Of a stretch of DNA of 41,897 bases, positions 17,280-25,454 are shown piece by piece. Source of the DNA: Roseburia sp. (lineage in GTDB: Bacteria; Bacillota; Clostridia; Lachnospirales; Lachnospiraceae); the NCBI GenBank assembly GCA_023664685.1, contig JAMPFC010000018.1, positions 1-41,897 of the forward strand, written 5' to 3'. The position numbers and the translations under genes were made by a program. Positions within the stretch are counted from its first letter, which is position 1. Each line of letters begins with the position of its first letter. The notes below the pieces were generated by a model that saw nothing but the letters and a program-made list of their open reading frames with translations, was not told the DNA's origin and did not search any database.

Positions 17280-18136
17280 GCCTCTAGAACCTCCTGAATA
17301 ATGTTTTTTGGGGTGGATGCCCCCGCAGTAATACCTAGGCTTTCAGAAAACTGGATGCCTTTCATATCCAGATCTTCCAATGTTTGTATAAAATAAGTGT
17401 TCTCACACTGATTTTTACTGATTTCAAATAACTTTCTAGAATTTGAACTGTTCCTCCCGCCTATAACAATCATGGCATCCGAAACGGAAGCAAGTTCCTT
17501 TGCCTCCTTCTGTCTTTCTGCCGTAGCATTGCATATAGTATTCACAGCAATTATATCATAACCTTTTTTTGAAATAATTTCAACTAAATCTTTAAATTTT
17601 TTGTAATTAAATGTCGTCTGTGCCACCACACATACTTTTTTTTCAGGATTTTCAGGCTCAAAGCCCCGAATTTCGGCTTCTGTCTCCATCGCTCTTCCTT
17701 TGCCGGCACACCATCCGAGGATCCCCTGCACCTCCGGGTGCTGTTTGCTTCCTATGATCAGGATATCATACCCCTCACTGGCATATTTCCAGACCGTATC
17801 ATGGATCTTCTTCACAAAGGGACAGGTGGCATCTACCATTTTACAGTTTTTTTCCTCGAGACATTCATACACCTGTTTGGATACTCCGTGGGAGCGTATG
17901 ACCACCGTCGCCCCACAAAGCCCCGTGTCCTCACGCAGCAGGTCGTCTTCTCCGATCACGGTCACGCCTTTCCCTGCAAGATCTGCCACAACCTCCTCAT
18001 TGTGTATGATCGGGCCAAGCGTAACGACTTTTTCCCCTTTCTCTGCTTCGCTGTACGCCAGCTCTACTGCACGTTCAACCCCAAAGCAAAAGCCTGCTGT
18101 TTTTGCCAGTGTTACGTTTCGCATGTCTGCGCTCAT
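17246..18136 (-). CDS. ispH: 4-hydroxy-3-methylbut-2-enyl diphosphate reductase
   Basis: A 296-residue iron-sulfur enzyme that makes IPP and DMAPP in the last step of the MEP isoprenoid pathway. The three cluster ligands are visible as Cys17 (TAGFCFGVERAV), Cys105 (DATCPFVKKIH) and Cys202 (NTICNAT). Substrate-binding His45, His83 and His133-x-Glu135 are also in place. The ATG at 18136 follows AAAGGAGG at eight bases. The 3' end overlaps the S1 gene by 34 bases, so the two are made from one transcript. Confidence 0.97.
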   Translation of the reverse strand: MSADMRNVTLAKTAGFCFGVERAVELAYSEAEKGEKVVTLGPIIHNEEVVADLAGKGVTVIGEDDLLREDTGLCGATVVIRSHGVSKQVYECLEEKNCKMVDATCPFVKKIHDTVWKYASEGYDILIIGSKQHPEVQGILGWCAGKGRAMETEAEIRGFEPENPEKKVCVVAQTTFNYKKFKDLVEIISKKGYDIIAVNTICNATAERQKEAKELASVSDAMIVIGGRNSSNSRKLFEISKNQCENTYFIQTLEDLDMKGIQFSESLGITAGASTPKNIIQEVLEACQKREVLENY

Positions 18137-18172
18137 GCCGAGTGCCTCCTTTGCCGGACGGTAAATTCCCGG

Positions 18173-18829
18173 TCAACTTTTTTTTACGATGGAAATGATC
18201 TTTTCCACCACTTCATCGATTCCCATATCGGATGAATCTAACAATATGGCGTCCTCCGCCTGTCTTAGCGGCGAGATTTTCCGGCTCATATCCTGTTCAT
18301 CCCGAAGTATGATATCTTTTTCAATCTGTGTGAGGTCGCATTCCATACCTTTTTCTTTCAGCTCTTTATACCGGCGTTTTGCCCGTACTGCGGAACTGGC
18401 TGTAAGATAGATTTTAACATCTGCCCCCGGAAGTACGACGGTTCCAATATCCCTGCCATCCATGATGACATCCGAACTTGCCGCCATTTCTCTCTGGAGT
18501 GCCACAAGCTTTTCCCGGACGCACCCGTAAGCGGCAACGACAGATGCCTGATTGCCAACCTGTTCGTTCCGGATCTCCGTGGATACATTCTCTCCATTCA
18601 AAAAAATCTGCTGGCTTCCGTCTTCATACGTGATCGTTATTCCAATTTCATCACAATGCGCACGAACCGCTTCCTCGTCCTTCGTATCAATGCCATTTTT
18701 TATAAAATAAAGCGCCATAGAGCGGTACATCGCCCCGGTATCGATATAAACAAACGACAGCTTTTTTGCCACAAGTTTTGCGATTGAACTTTTTCCTGCT
18801 CCGGCAGGCCCATCAATAGCTATATTCAT
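18173..18829 (-). CDS. cmk: Cytidylate kinase
   Basis: A 218-residue kinase that phosphorylates CMP and dCMP. The P-loop IDGPAGAGKSS is at residues 5-15, followed by YIDTGAMYRSMAL, DGRDIGTVVLPGADVKIYLTAS and RDEQDMSRKISPL, all standard for the family. The reading frame stays open far upstream, but the extra 85 residues are arginine-rich, overlap the preceding flavoprotein gene and match nothing in the family. I therefore start at ATG 18829, preceded by CAGGAGT. The order cmk-ispH-rpsA is common in Firmicutes. Confidence 0.96.
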   Translation of the reverse strand: MNIAIDGPAGAGKSSIAKLVAKKLSFVYIDTGAMYRSMALYFIKNGIDTKDEEAVRAHCDEIGITITYEDGSQQIFLNGENVSTEIRNEQVGNQASVVAAYGCVREKLVALQREMAASSDVIMDGRDIGTVVLPGADVKIYLTASSAVRAKRRYKELKEKGMECDLTQIEKDIILRDEQDMSRKISPLRQAEDAILLDSSDMGIDEVVEKIISIVKKS

Positions 18830-18879
18830 CTCTTTACTCCTGTTCTGTGATTTTATTCCCGCGTACGTAAACGCATGGG

Positions 18880-20145
18880 TCAAATACCCCGCCCATCTGC
18901 TGCACTTTTTCCGGCAAGATATCCGGTCGACCATGCGATCTGTAAGTTGAACCCGCCGGTAAGGGCGTGTACATCCAGTACCTCTCCGGCAAAATACAGA
19001 TTTTTTATCCGCCGGCTCTCCATCGTGGAAGGATTGATCTCTTTCACGCTCACGCCGCCGGCTGTGATGACTGCTTCGTTCCATCCCCGCAGGGAAGCAA
19101 CGCGAAACACCATGCCTTTCATCGTATTTACAAGGCGTTCCCGCTCTTCTTTTGTGATCTGGTTTACTGGTTTGTCCCCCTCTGCCTCCGCCATCTCAAG
19201 CATGACAGGGATCAGGCTCTTGGGAAGAAGGCCTCCCATCGCATTTTTTAGGCTGATCTTAGGCGCCGCCTCAAAATCGCGCACGATCCTTTTGTGGAGT
19301 TTTTCCTTTAAAAGAGCCGGTTTGCAGTCGAGCCGGACAAAGACCGGCTGGTTCGCAAGCTCCTTTCCGATATAACAGGAGGCAGACAAAACGACTGGGC
19401 CGGTGATCCCAAAATGCGTAAACATCATTTCCCCAAATTCACGGTACAACTCCTTTTCCCCGCCATTTTCTTTGCGTATAAAAAAAGATAACTCTACATT
19501 TTTCAGGGATAACCCCTGCATCTTTGCCGGAGCTCCTCCCTGAATATTCATCGGAACAAGTGCCGGGCTGCATGGTGTGATCCCGTGGCCGGTTTCTTTT
19601 GCAAAACGAAACCCATCTCCGTCCGAACCGGTACTCGGATAGGACATGCCTCCGGTGGTCACGATGATCTTTTCCGCAAAAAGTTTATTCCCATTCTCCA
19701 GTCTTACACCGGCCGCCTTACCGTCCTCCGTAATAATTTCTGTCACTTTGCTGTGGAATAAAAACGTTACTCCGTTTTTTTCACACTCCTTTTGTAATGC
19801 TTTTATGACATCGGAGGATTTGTCGGATTTGGGAAACACCCGGTTTCCACGCTCGACTTTCACCCCTATGCCGCATTTTTCAAAAAAATCCATCACATCA
19901 AAATTTGTGAACGAATAAAAACTGCTGTATAAAAATTTGCGGTTTGAAACCACATTCTGAAATAAGTTCTCCGTATCACAGGCATTTGTGATATTGCATC
20001 GTCCTTTTCCAGTGATGTAAATCTTTTTGCCGGCTTTTTCATTCCGCTCTGCGATGCACACGTCTGCACCTGCCGCCCCGGCTGCCGCCGCAGCCATCAT
20101 TCCTGCCGCTCCGGCCCCGACCACCAGTAATTCATATTTTTTCAT
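18880..20145 (-). CDS. HI0933/YhiN-family FAD-dependent oxidoreductase (BaiN-like)
   Basis: A 421-residue flavoprotein. An N-terminal dinucleotide-binding motif GAGAAGMMAAAAAG is at 10-23, the family-specific ITGKGRCNITN at 44-54, and the C-terminal FAD contact YFAGEVLDVHALTGGFNLQIA at about 390-410. The family is conserved in bacteria, but its general reaction is not settled; BaiN of bile-acid dehydroxylating clostridia is one named member. No other bai-type gene lies in the window, so I do not assign a bile-acid role. It lies between the GerMN lipoprotein and cmk, with a 50-base spacer to cmk. Confidence 0.9.
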   Translation of the reverse strand: MKKYELLVVGAGAAGMMAAAAAGAAGADVCIAERNEKAGKKIYITGKGRCNITNACDTENLFQNVVSNRKFLYSSFYSFTNFDVMDFFEKCGIGVKVERGNRVFPKSDKSSDVIKALQKECEKNGVTFLFHSKVTEIITEDGKAAGVRLENGNKLFAEKIIVTTGGMSYPSTGSDGDGFRFAKETGHGITPCSPALVPMNIQGGAPAKMQGLSLKNVELSFFIRKENGGEKELYREFGEMMFTHFGITGPVVLSASCYIGKELANQPVFVRLDCKPALLKEKLHKRIVRDFEAAPKISLKNAMGGLLPKSLIPVMLEMAEAEGDKPVNQITKEERERLVNTMKGMVFRVASLRGWNEAVITAGGVSVKEINPSTMESRRIKNLYFAGEVLDVHALTGGFNLQIAWSTGYLAGKSAADGRGI

Positions 20146-20159
20146 TCTTGTTCCTCTTT

Positions 20160-20203
20160 ATCTGGAGCTGTAGACTTCGTCATCTGGAGCTGTAGACCTC
20201 GTC
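20160..20203. repeat. 22-base tandem duplication at the lipoprotein 3' end
   Basis: Two adjacent copies (20160-20181 and 20182-20203) match at 21 of 22 bases. Each can encode DEVYSSR followed by a stop. The first copy in reading order ends the lipoprotein gene at 20180; the second is left untranslated. Confidence 0.9.
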
Positions 20204-20719
20204 TTCCCCAAACGCAAAATTATCCGACCGGTAAGCACCGTCTCCGGCACGGAATACTACTTCGTTGATATATGAAATGTTATCTAGGATACTATTGGAA
20301 ATACAGTCTAAGATCATCGTCTCAAACTTCTTGGAACATTTTTTAATCGGTGCATACTCACTGTCAAACGTGATATAAATACGTGATTTTTCTTCCTCAA
20401 TCTCAGTAACTTCTATTTTTTCCTCTAAATTCGCGACGACCTCATTGATGATAAAAGCAGGGGTAACCCGGGTATCCGAATCTACCGGAACCTTTAATGG
20501 GACAAGCTGTTCATTGATGCCATCCACCGTATAGACAGACAGGGTTTGGATTCCACTGACCCCGCTTCCGGACACAGCCGGCATCTCCGAATTTTCTGCC
20601 ATCTGTATATCCTCCTGTGTCAGTTCCATATCATCCTCCGGCTCATTCAGAAAACTGCACCCGGCCATAAGACAAAGAACCATAAAAAGGGCTGACAGAT
20701 ATAATGTGTGTTTTTTCAA
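20180..20719 (-). CDS. GerMN-domain lipoprotein
   Basis: A lipoprotein of about 179 residues. A basic start KKHTL, a hydrophobic stretch and the lipobox LMAGC (Cys21 from the TTG start) indicate lipid anchoring outside the membrane. The region from TRVTPAFIINEVVANL to the end resembles a single GerMN domain, seen in spore germination protein GerM and other envelope proteins. I choose the TTG at 20719 because AAGGAG lies at proper distance and a normal signal peptide results. An ATG at 20740 lies inside cinA and has no ribosome site. Its last 22 bases are duplicated just downstream, see the repeat at 20160-20203. Confidence 0.8.
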   Translation of the reverse strand: MKKHTLYLSALFMVLCLMAGCSFLNEPEDDMELTQEDIQMAENSEMPAVSGSGVSGIQTLSVYTVDGINEQLVPLKVPVDSDTRVTPAFIINEVVANLEEKIEVTEIEEEKSRIYITFDSEYAPIKKCSKKFETMILDCISNSILDNISYINEVVFRAGDGAYRSDNFAFGEDEVYSSR

Positions 20720-20724
20720 AAAGG

Positions 20725-21198
20725 TCACTCCTTCAGGCATTTTTTCGCAAGAGCCAGTGCCGCCTGTACAGAAGCATTCCTCACCGTTTGTCTGTCACCC
20801 TCAAACACATGGCGTTCTACAACTGTCTCCCCGAAGCAATAACACCCGATATAAACGAGACCAACTGGTTTTTCCGACGTTCCGCCATCCGGCCCGGCAA
20901 TTCCTGTGACGCTGATGGCAACTTCTGCTTTTGCCGCCTTCGCCGCCCCGGCTGCCATCTGCTCCGCCGTCTCCCTGCTCACAGCGCCGACGCTCTCCAA
21001 TGTCTCTTTTTTTACACCAAGCAGTTTTTCTTTTGCTTCGTTCGAGTAGGTGACAAAACTTTGTCCAAACACTTCCGATGCACCGCCCACATTTACAATG
21101 GCTGCTGATACAAGCCCTCCGGTACATGACTCTGCTGTTGTAATGCTAGCATGTCTTTTTGTCAATTCTTTGACAAGCCATTCTTCCAGACTTTCCAT
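20725..21198 (-). CDS. CinA C-terminal domain protein, nicotinamide-nucleotide amidase
   Basis: A 157-residue protein equal to the C-terminal domain of CinA (PncC family), which deamidates nicotinamide mononucleotide in studied members. Typical segments are TTAESCTGGLVSAAI, FGQSFVTYSNEAKEKLLGV, AVSRETAEQMA and VTGIAGPDGGTSEKPVGLVYIG. The N-terminal molybdopterin-like domain of full CinA is absent, as in the standalone PncC form. It lies 18 bases after pgsA; the pgsA-cinA neighbourhood is usual in Firmicutes. Confidence 0.92.
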   Translation of the reverse strand: MESLEEWLVKELTKRHASITTAESCTGGLVSAAIVNVGGASEVFGQSFVTYSNEAKEKLLGVKKETLESVGAVSRETAEQMAAGAAKAAKAEVAISVTGIAGPDGGTSEKPVGLVYIGCYCFGETVVERHVFEGDRQTVRNASVQAALALAKKCLKE

Positions 21199-21216
21199 AA
21201 TAGCCCCCTATTTTTT

Positions 21217-21762
21217 TCAAGATACATCTTTTAATACATCCCGGTTTTTATAAATATAATCAAAGAGAGAAATAACAGTCAGAACAAGTGCCGCATAGAT
21301 CAATACCTGTTCGATAATCCGAAAAACTGGATGCTGGAAATTAAAGATCAGAACGATCGCCATGATCATCTGTACCGTCGTTTTTACTTTTGCCCAGTAA
21401 CTTGCTGCGATGACGATTCCTTTTTCCGCCGCCACAAGCCGAAAACCGCTGATGATAAATTCCCTGCCGATGATCACGATGACCACCCATACCGGCATCG
21501 GGCAATCCGGATCTGCCACAAAACAGATCATCGCCGAACAGACAAGGATCTTATCCGCCAAAGGATCCATAAATTTACCAAACGTCGTCACAAGATTGTA
21601 TTTTCTTGCGATATATCCGTCAAAAAAATCTGTGATGCAGGCGAGTATAAACACCGTGGCCGCAATAATGTCCGAATATGGAAATGTTTTCCAGATCATG
21701 AACACGATCAACACAGGGATCATGATCACCCTGAGTATCGTCAGTCTGTTTGGCACATTCAT
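21217..21762 (-). CDS. pgsA: CDP-diacylglycerol-glycerol-3-phosphate 3-phosphatidyltransferase
   Basis: A 181-residue integral membrane enzyme that makes phosphatidylglycerol-phosphate. The CDP-alcohol phosphotransferase signature is complete: Asp45, Asp48-Gly49, Ala52-Arg53, Gly62, Asp66 and Asp70 in DFFDGYIARKY..FGKFMDPLAD. Several hydrophobic segments flank it, as expected. It begins three bases after the rimO stop and is probably translated from the same message. Confidence 0.96.
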   Translation of the reverse strand: MNVPNRLTILRVIMIPVLIVFMIWKTFPYSDIIAATVFILACITDFFDGYIARKYNLVTTFGKFMDPLADKILVCSAMICFVADPDCPMPVWVVIVIIGREFIISGFRLVAAEKGIVIAASYWAKVKTTVQMIMAIVLIFNFQHPVFRIIEQVLIYAALVLTVISLFDYIYKNRDVLKDVS

Positions 21763-21765
21763 CGT

Positions 21766-23103
21766 TTAATCCTCCTCATCATACAATTCTCCCATCAGAT
21801 CATATCCCATTGCCTCTGTCACCATAAGCTCCACGAACGTTCCGGACAGGATTTCAAAAGGTGCATGGAAAAATATACAGCCATCGACATCCGGCGCATC
21901 CCGGTACGTTCTCGCCACATAGACGTCATCCTCCGGCAGATAGCCATCTACGACAGCCCTGAGTTTTGTTCCTGTCATCCGGGCATTCTGTTCGAAAATA
22001 ACCTGCTGCTGTGCCTGCATGATCGCATCGGCACGCTCCCTCTTCGTCTCTTCGTCTAACTGCCCATCAAATTCCGCTGCCCTTGTTCCCTCCTCCGGCG
22101 AGTAGGGAAAGACGCCAAGACGGTCAAATTTCATCTCTTTTACAAATTCAATACACTCTTCATGCTGTTCTTTTGTCTCTCCCGGAAAACCGCTGATAAA
22201 TGTTGTCCGGAGTACGATATCCGGAATTGCTTCCCGGAGCATATGGATTTTCACATATAAGTTATGTTTGTTTGTAAGTCTGCCCATTTTTTTCAAAATT
22301 ACATCATTGCAATGCTGCACTGGAAGATCCAGATAGTGGCAGATTTTCTTGTTTTCACGAATCACCTCGATAAGTTCCTCCGTGATTTCCTCCGGATAAC
22401 AGTACAAAATGCGCAGCCATTCCACGCCCTCGATCTGGGAAAGCCTTGTCAAAAGTTCCGGCAGTTTTTTCTCTCCATACAAATCGATTCCATAAAGTGT
22501 TGTCTCCTGTGCGACCAATATCACTTCTTTTACACCTTTAGCGCTGAGACGAACCGTTTCCTCTACCAGCTCTTCCATCGGCACGCTGCGGTATTTTCCC
22601 CGCATAGATGGAATGATGCAGTAGGAACAATTTTTATTGCACCCTTCGCTGATCTTCAGATAGGCGACATGGCTGCATCCCGACAAATGACGTTCCGTGA
22701 GTTTGGAGGGAAGATATGACAGTTCTTTTGTCATCACTGCCTTCTCTCCCTGAAGCGCCTGTCGAACCACCTCAGAGACCGCATCATAAGCGGCTGTTCC
22801 AATGACGCCATCAAGTTCCGGCATCTCGTTCAGGATTTCCTCCCGATACCGCTCTGCAAGACATCCGGCGGCAATCAGGACTTTACAGATTCCGCTTTTT
22901 TTATACTCTGCCAGTTCCAGAAGGGTTTCGATACTCTCCTGCTTTGCATCGTGGATAAACGCACATGTGTTAACGATGATGACATCTGCCTCCTGCGCTT
23001 CGTCGGTAAGTACATATCCTTCATTGCCGAGTATGGCAAGCATCTTCTCGCTGTCTACCAGATTTTTGTCGCATCCAAGAGAGACAAAATACAGTTTCAT
23101 CAT
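21766..23103 (-). CDS. rimO: Ribosomal protein S12 methylthiotransferase RimO
   Basis: A 445-residue radical-SAM enzyme that adds a methylthio group to the conserved aspartate of ribosomal protein S12. Six cluster cysteines are visible: Cys11, Cys47 and Cys81 in the N-terminal domain and Cys155-x3-Cys159-x2-Cys162 (CNKNCSYC) for the SAM cluster. The opening LYFVSLGCDKNLVDSE and the IIPSMRGKYRS segment favour RimO over MiaB. A C-terminal TRAM domain covers about the last 65 residues. It starts directly after the folD stop (TAA then ATG). Confidence 0.95.
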   Translation of the reverse strand: MMKLYFVSLGCDKNLVDSEKMLAILGNEGYVLTDEAQEADVIIVNTCAFIHDAKQESIETLLELAEYKKSGICKVLIAAGCLAERYREEILNEMPELDGVIGTAAYDAVSEVVRQALQGEKAVMTKELSYLPSKLTERHLSGCSHVAYLKISEGCNKNCSYCIIPSMRGKYRSVPMEELVEETVRLSAKGVKEVILVAQETTLYGIDLYGEKKLPELLTRLSQIEGVEWLRILYCYPEEITEELIEVIRENKKICHYLDLPVQHCNDVILKKMGRLTNKHNLYVKIHMLREAIPDIVLRTTFISGFPGETKEQHEECIEFVKEMKFDRLGVFPYSPEEGTRAAEFDGQLDEETKRERADAIMQAQQQVIFEQNARMTGTKLRAVVDGYLPEDDVYVARTYRDAPDVDGCIFFHAPFEILSGTFVELMVTEAMGYDLMGELYDEED

Positions 23104-23937
23104 TTATTGCAGTCCTTTCGCCTCAACACAGTTGTTCATAAGCATTGCGATCGTCATCGGGCCGACGCCGCCCGGAACCGGGGTGATCGCCGATGTGACC
23201 GGCTCTACGTCGTCAAAATCAACGTCCCCGCACAATTTATTGTCAGCTCCTCTGTGGATTCCGACATCTATGACTACAGCGCCTTCTTTCACGTAATCTT
23301 TTGTGATAAATTTTGGTTTACCGATCGCTACGATCAGAATATCGGCACGTTTTGTCACTTCTTTTAAGTCTTTTGTCCGCGAGTGGCAGACCGTCACTGT
23401 CGCATTTTCACGGAGCATAAGGAGTGCCATCGGTTTTCCTACGATATTGCTTCTTCCCACGATCACACATTCTTTCCCCTCGATTTGTACCCCGGAACGC
23501 TTGAGAAGCTGAATGACGCCGGCCGGCGTACATGACACAAATCCCGGCTGTCCGATGCTGAGTGCGCCGACGCTCTGCGGATGGAAACCATCCACATCCT
23601 TCGCCGGAGAGATCGTCTTTATGACTTTGTCCTCGTCCATATGGGAAGGGAGGGGAAGCTGCACGAGGATTCCATCTACATCTGCCCTCTCGTTCAATTT
23701 GCCGATCAATTCAAGAAGTTCTTCTTCCTTTGTCTCCTCCGGCAGCTCATAAGACAGGGAACGGATCCCGATATACTCACACGCCTTTTTCTTATTTCCC
23801 ACATATACGGTAGACGCCGGATCTTCTCCGACTTGGATCACCGCCAGACAGGCATCTATCTTTTCTTTTTTTACACGCTCTTTTAATTCATCTTTAACCA
23901 TCTGTGAAATCGCTTTCCCATCAATCCGCTTTGCCAT
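23104..23937 (-). CDS. folD: Bifunctional methylenetetrahydrofolate dehydrogenase/cyclohydrolase
   Basis: A 277-residue enzyme that interconverts methylene-, methenyl- and formyl-tetrahydrofolate. It shows VGEDPASTVYVGNKKKACEYIGI (with the catalytic lysine region), DGILVQLPLPSHM, GRSNIVGKPMALLML and the C-terminal PVTSAITPVPGGVGPMTIAML. I start it at ATG 23937 (MAKRIDGKAIS), six bases after GGAGGAA. The frame is open for 20 more codons, but those are basic and unlike the family. It works in the same pathway as formate-tetrahydrofolate ligase encoded at 30579-32249. Confidence 0.96.
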   Translation of the reverse strand: MAKRIDGKAISQMVKDELKERVKKEKIDACLAVIQVGEDPASTVYVGNKKKACEYIGIRSLSYELPEETKEEELLELIGKLNERADVDGILVQLPLPSHMDEDKVIKTISPAKDVDGFHPQSVGALSIGQPGFVSCTPAGVIQLLKRSGVQIEGKECVIVGRSNIVGKPMALLMLRENATVTVCHSRTKDLKEVTKRADILIVAIGKPKFITKDYVKEGAVVIDVGIHRGADNKLCGDVDFDDVEPVTSAITPVPGGVGPMTIAMLMNNCVEAKGLQ

Positions 23938-23980
23938 TGTTTCCTCCATTCCTGCCCGGGGGCATTTTGCCTTTGATTTC

Positions 23981-24661
23981 TTATGAGTTTTCCACAATGC
24001 GGTCTCTCAAAGACTGCATATGATAATCTGTCCGGTTTATCACATCTGCGCACGCCCGGAGTTCATACATGATATTTTCCGCATCATCAATGTCTCTTTT
24101 ATATTTGAGCTGATGCTCGAGACTTGCCCAAAAGTCCATCGCGATCGTCCGGATCTGTACCTCAACCCGCATCTGCTCTTTATGGTCAGAGAAAAATACG
24201 GGGACTTCTACGATCAGATGAAGACTGCGGTATCCGTTCATCTTAGGATTTTTTATGTAATCCTTCCGCTTGATGAGTTCAATGTCGTCCTGTGCGTTAA
24301 GCATATCTGCCACTTTGTAAATATCATCAATAAACGCACAGATCACCCGGACGCCGGCTACATCCGACAAATGTTCCATTGCGGCTTCCACAGTGATCGG
24401 ATGCCCTTTCCGCTTTAATTTGGTGGCGATGCTCATCGGCTGCTTGATCCTTGATTTGATAAATTCAATGGGATTATGCTGCCTCGTAAGCGACAGCTCG
24501 TCATTTAAGACCTGAAGCTTTGTCTTTACCTCTTTGATCGCACAACTGTACATCATCATCATTTTTCTGAAATTTTTTTCTTCATCCACAAATACATGGG
24601 ATTCATCGGTTGGTATCTGAATGTGATTCAGAAGCGATGTGTTAAGTTCCTGTTCTAACAT
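23981..24661 (-). CDS. relQ: Small alarmone synthetase, RelQ type
   Basis: A 226-residue single-domain (p)ppGpp synthetase, much shorter than bifunctional Rel. The RelA/SpoT synthetase core shows IKSRIKQPMSIATKLKRKG, NGYRSLHLIVEVPV and VEVQIRTIAMDFWASLEHQ, and a helical C-terminal tail follows as in RelQ (YjbM) proteins. I start it at 24661 because AAAGGAG lies about ten bases upstream and a strong promoter (24717-24745) starts transcription inside the longer open frame. It is first in a run that continues to folD and rimO. Confidence 0.93.
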   Translation of the reverse strand: MLEQELNTSLLNHIQIPTDESHVFVDEEKNFRKMMMMYSCAIKEVKTKLQVLNDELSLTRQHNPIEFIKSRIKQPMSIATKLKRKGHPITVEAAMEHLSDVAGVRVICAFIDDIYKVADMLNAQDDIELIKRKDYIKNPKMNGYRSLHLIVEVPVFFSDHKEQMRVEVQIRTIAMDFWASLEHQLKYKRDIDDAENIMYELRACADVINRTDYHMQSLRDRIVENS

Positions 24662-24716
24662 AGTACACTCTCTCCTTTTTTCATCCCCCGGTGTTATGAA
24701 ATACACATACATTTTA

Positions 24717-24745
24717 ATTTTATAAGAAAACGGATATAAAGTCAA
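24717..24745 (-). promoter_or_regulatory. Promoter of relQ
   Basis: Minus-strand TTGACT (24740-24745) and TAAAAT (24717-24722) with a 17-base spacer. The expected transcript begins about 50 bases before the relQ ATG. Confidence 0.75.
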
Positions 24746-24752
24746 ATAATTC

Positions 24753-24781
24753 TTTACTTTTTCGCCATGCCAAAGTATAAT
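24753..24781 (+). promoter_or_regulatory. Promoter of the small hypothetical gene at 24824
   Basis: TTTACT (24753-24758) and TATAAT (24776-24781) are 17 bases apart and face right. It rules out starts before about 24788 for the downstream gene. Confidence 0.65.
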
Positions 24782-24823
24782 CATTCCAGAACGATGCAGA
24801 CAAAAATGAAATGGGGCAGACAT

Positions 24824-25096
24824 ATGTTTCGACTTTGGGCAAAAGAATTTAAAGAGAATAAGATGCTTCGGGATATGGTCGTTGAAAATGACAGACCGGA
24901 TCTAAACCGGACAAAAAAAGTATTTCAGGCGGTCGATGAGATCTGTTATGAATTTGATCTGTCAAAGCCGATCTGGCTGGATCACAATATATCTGAATTT
25001 AAACGAATCGACAAGACCCGTTTTACAAGCGATAATTTTATCGATGGCATTGATTTTGATTTTCTGGAGATTCATGTCATTGAAGAAGATAACTGA
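24824..25096 (+). CDS. Conserved-looking hypothetical protein, 90 residues
   Basis: A small soluble protein without a signal peptide or membrane segment, rich in Asp, Glu and Phe toward the end (FIDGIDFDFLEIHVIEED). It opens with MFRLWAKEFKENKMLRDMVV and has a central CYEFDLSKPIWLDHNISEF block. I know similar short proteins in Lachnospiraceae only as uncharacterised; no function is claimed. The start is uncertain: 24824 gives the most compact protein, 24806 adds six residues, and both have weak ribosome sites. It is divergent from relQ with its own promoter, and the ferredoxin gene follows 84 bases downstream. Confidence 0.65.
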   Translation: MFRLWAKEFKENKMLRDMVVENDRPDLNRTKKVFQAVDEICYEFDLSKPIWLDHNISEFKRIDKTRFTSDNFIDGIDFDFLEIHVIEEDN

Positions 25097-25180
25097 ATAT
25101 TTTCCCGGCTGTTGGACATACTTTCCTTAAAGAATGTGGGACAATTCAGTTCCCGGACAAAGGAAGGAGACAACAACTTT

Positions 25181-25369
25181 ATGAAAGCTGTAGTTGATGA
25201 AGATACATGCATTGCATGTGGTCTGTGTGTCGGTACATGTGAAACGGTTTTTACTTTTAATGATGACGGAAAAGCGACCTCTCAGGTCGACGAGATCCCG
25301 CCTGAATGTGAAGAAGATGCAAAGACAGCCAGAGACGGTTGTCCGGTGGATGCCATTTCCATTCACTAA
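25181..25369 (+). CDS. Ferredoxin, single [4Fe-4S] cluster
   Basis: A 62-residue electron carrier. Cys10, Cys13, Cys16 (CIACGLC) and Cys54 (GCPVDAI) are the expected cluster ligands. Cys20 and Cys43 sit where a disulfide occurs in the Thermotoga maritima-type single-cluster ferredoxin. The start at 25181 follows AAGGAGA; the open frame extends upstream but the extra residues are unrelated. A strong hairpin terminator follows the stop by four bases. The redox partner is not evident from the neighbours. Confidence 0.95.
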   Translation: MKAVVDEDTCIACGLCVGTCETVFTFNDDGKATSQVDEIPPECEEDAKTARDGCPVDAISIH

Positions 25370-25372
25370 TAC

Positions 25373-25445
25373 AAAAATCTCCCTGCGGTGCTATCGTCTG
25401 GTTGCAACAATCTGCCAGACTGCGGCTTCCGCAGGGAGATTTTTT
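25373..25445. terminator. Bidirectional terminator between ferredoxin and methyltransferase genes
   Basis: A perfect outer stem (AAAAATCTCCCTGCGG at 25373-25388 with its complement at 25429-25444) ends in T runs on both strands, so it can stop transcription of the two convergent genes. The loop holds a second stem, GTCTGG (25396-25401) with CCAGAC (25415-25420). Confidence 0.85.
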
Positions 25446-25454
25446 ATACCGGGA

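Noticed and set aside
18830-19084. N-terminal extension of cytidylate kinase
   Set aside because: The extra residues overlap the flavoprotein gene, are arginine-rich and unlike the family; the inner ATG has a good ribosome site.
18880-20145. Bile-acid pathway enzyme BaiN
   Set aside because: Family membership alone does not support it; the gene lies in a housekeeping run and no other bai-like gene is present.
24767-24823. Earlier start for the small hypothetical protein
   Set aside because: The likely promoter (-10 at 24776-24781) lies inside this stretch, so the codons at 24767 would not be transcribed from it.
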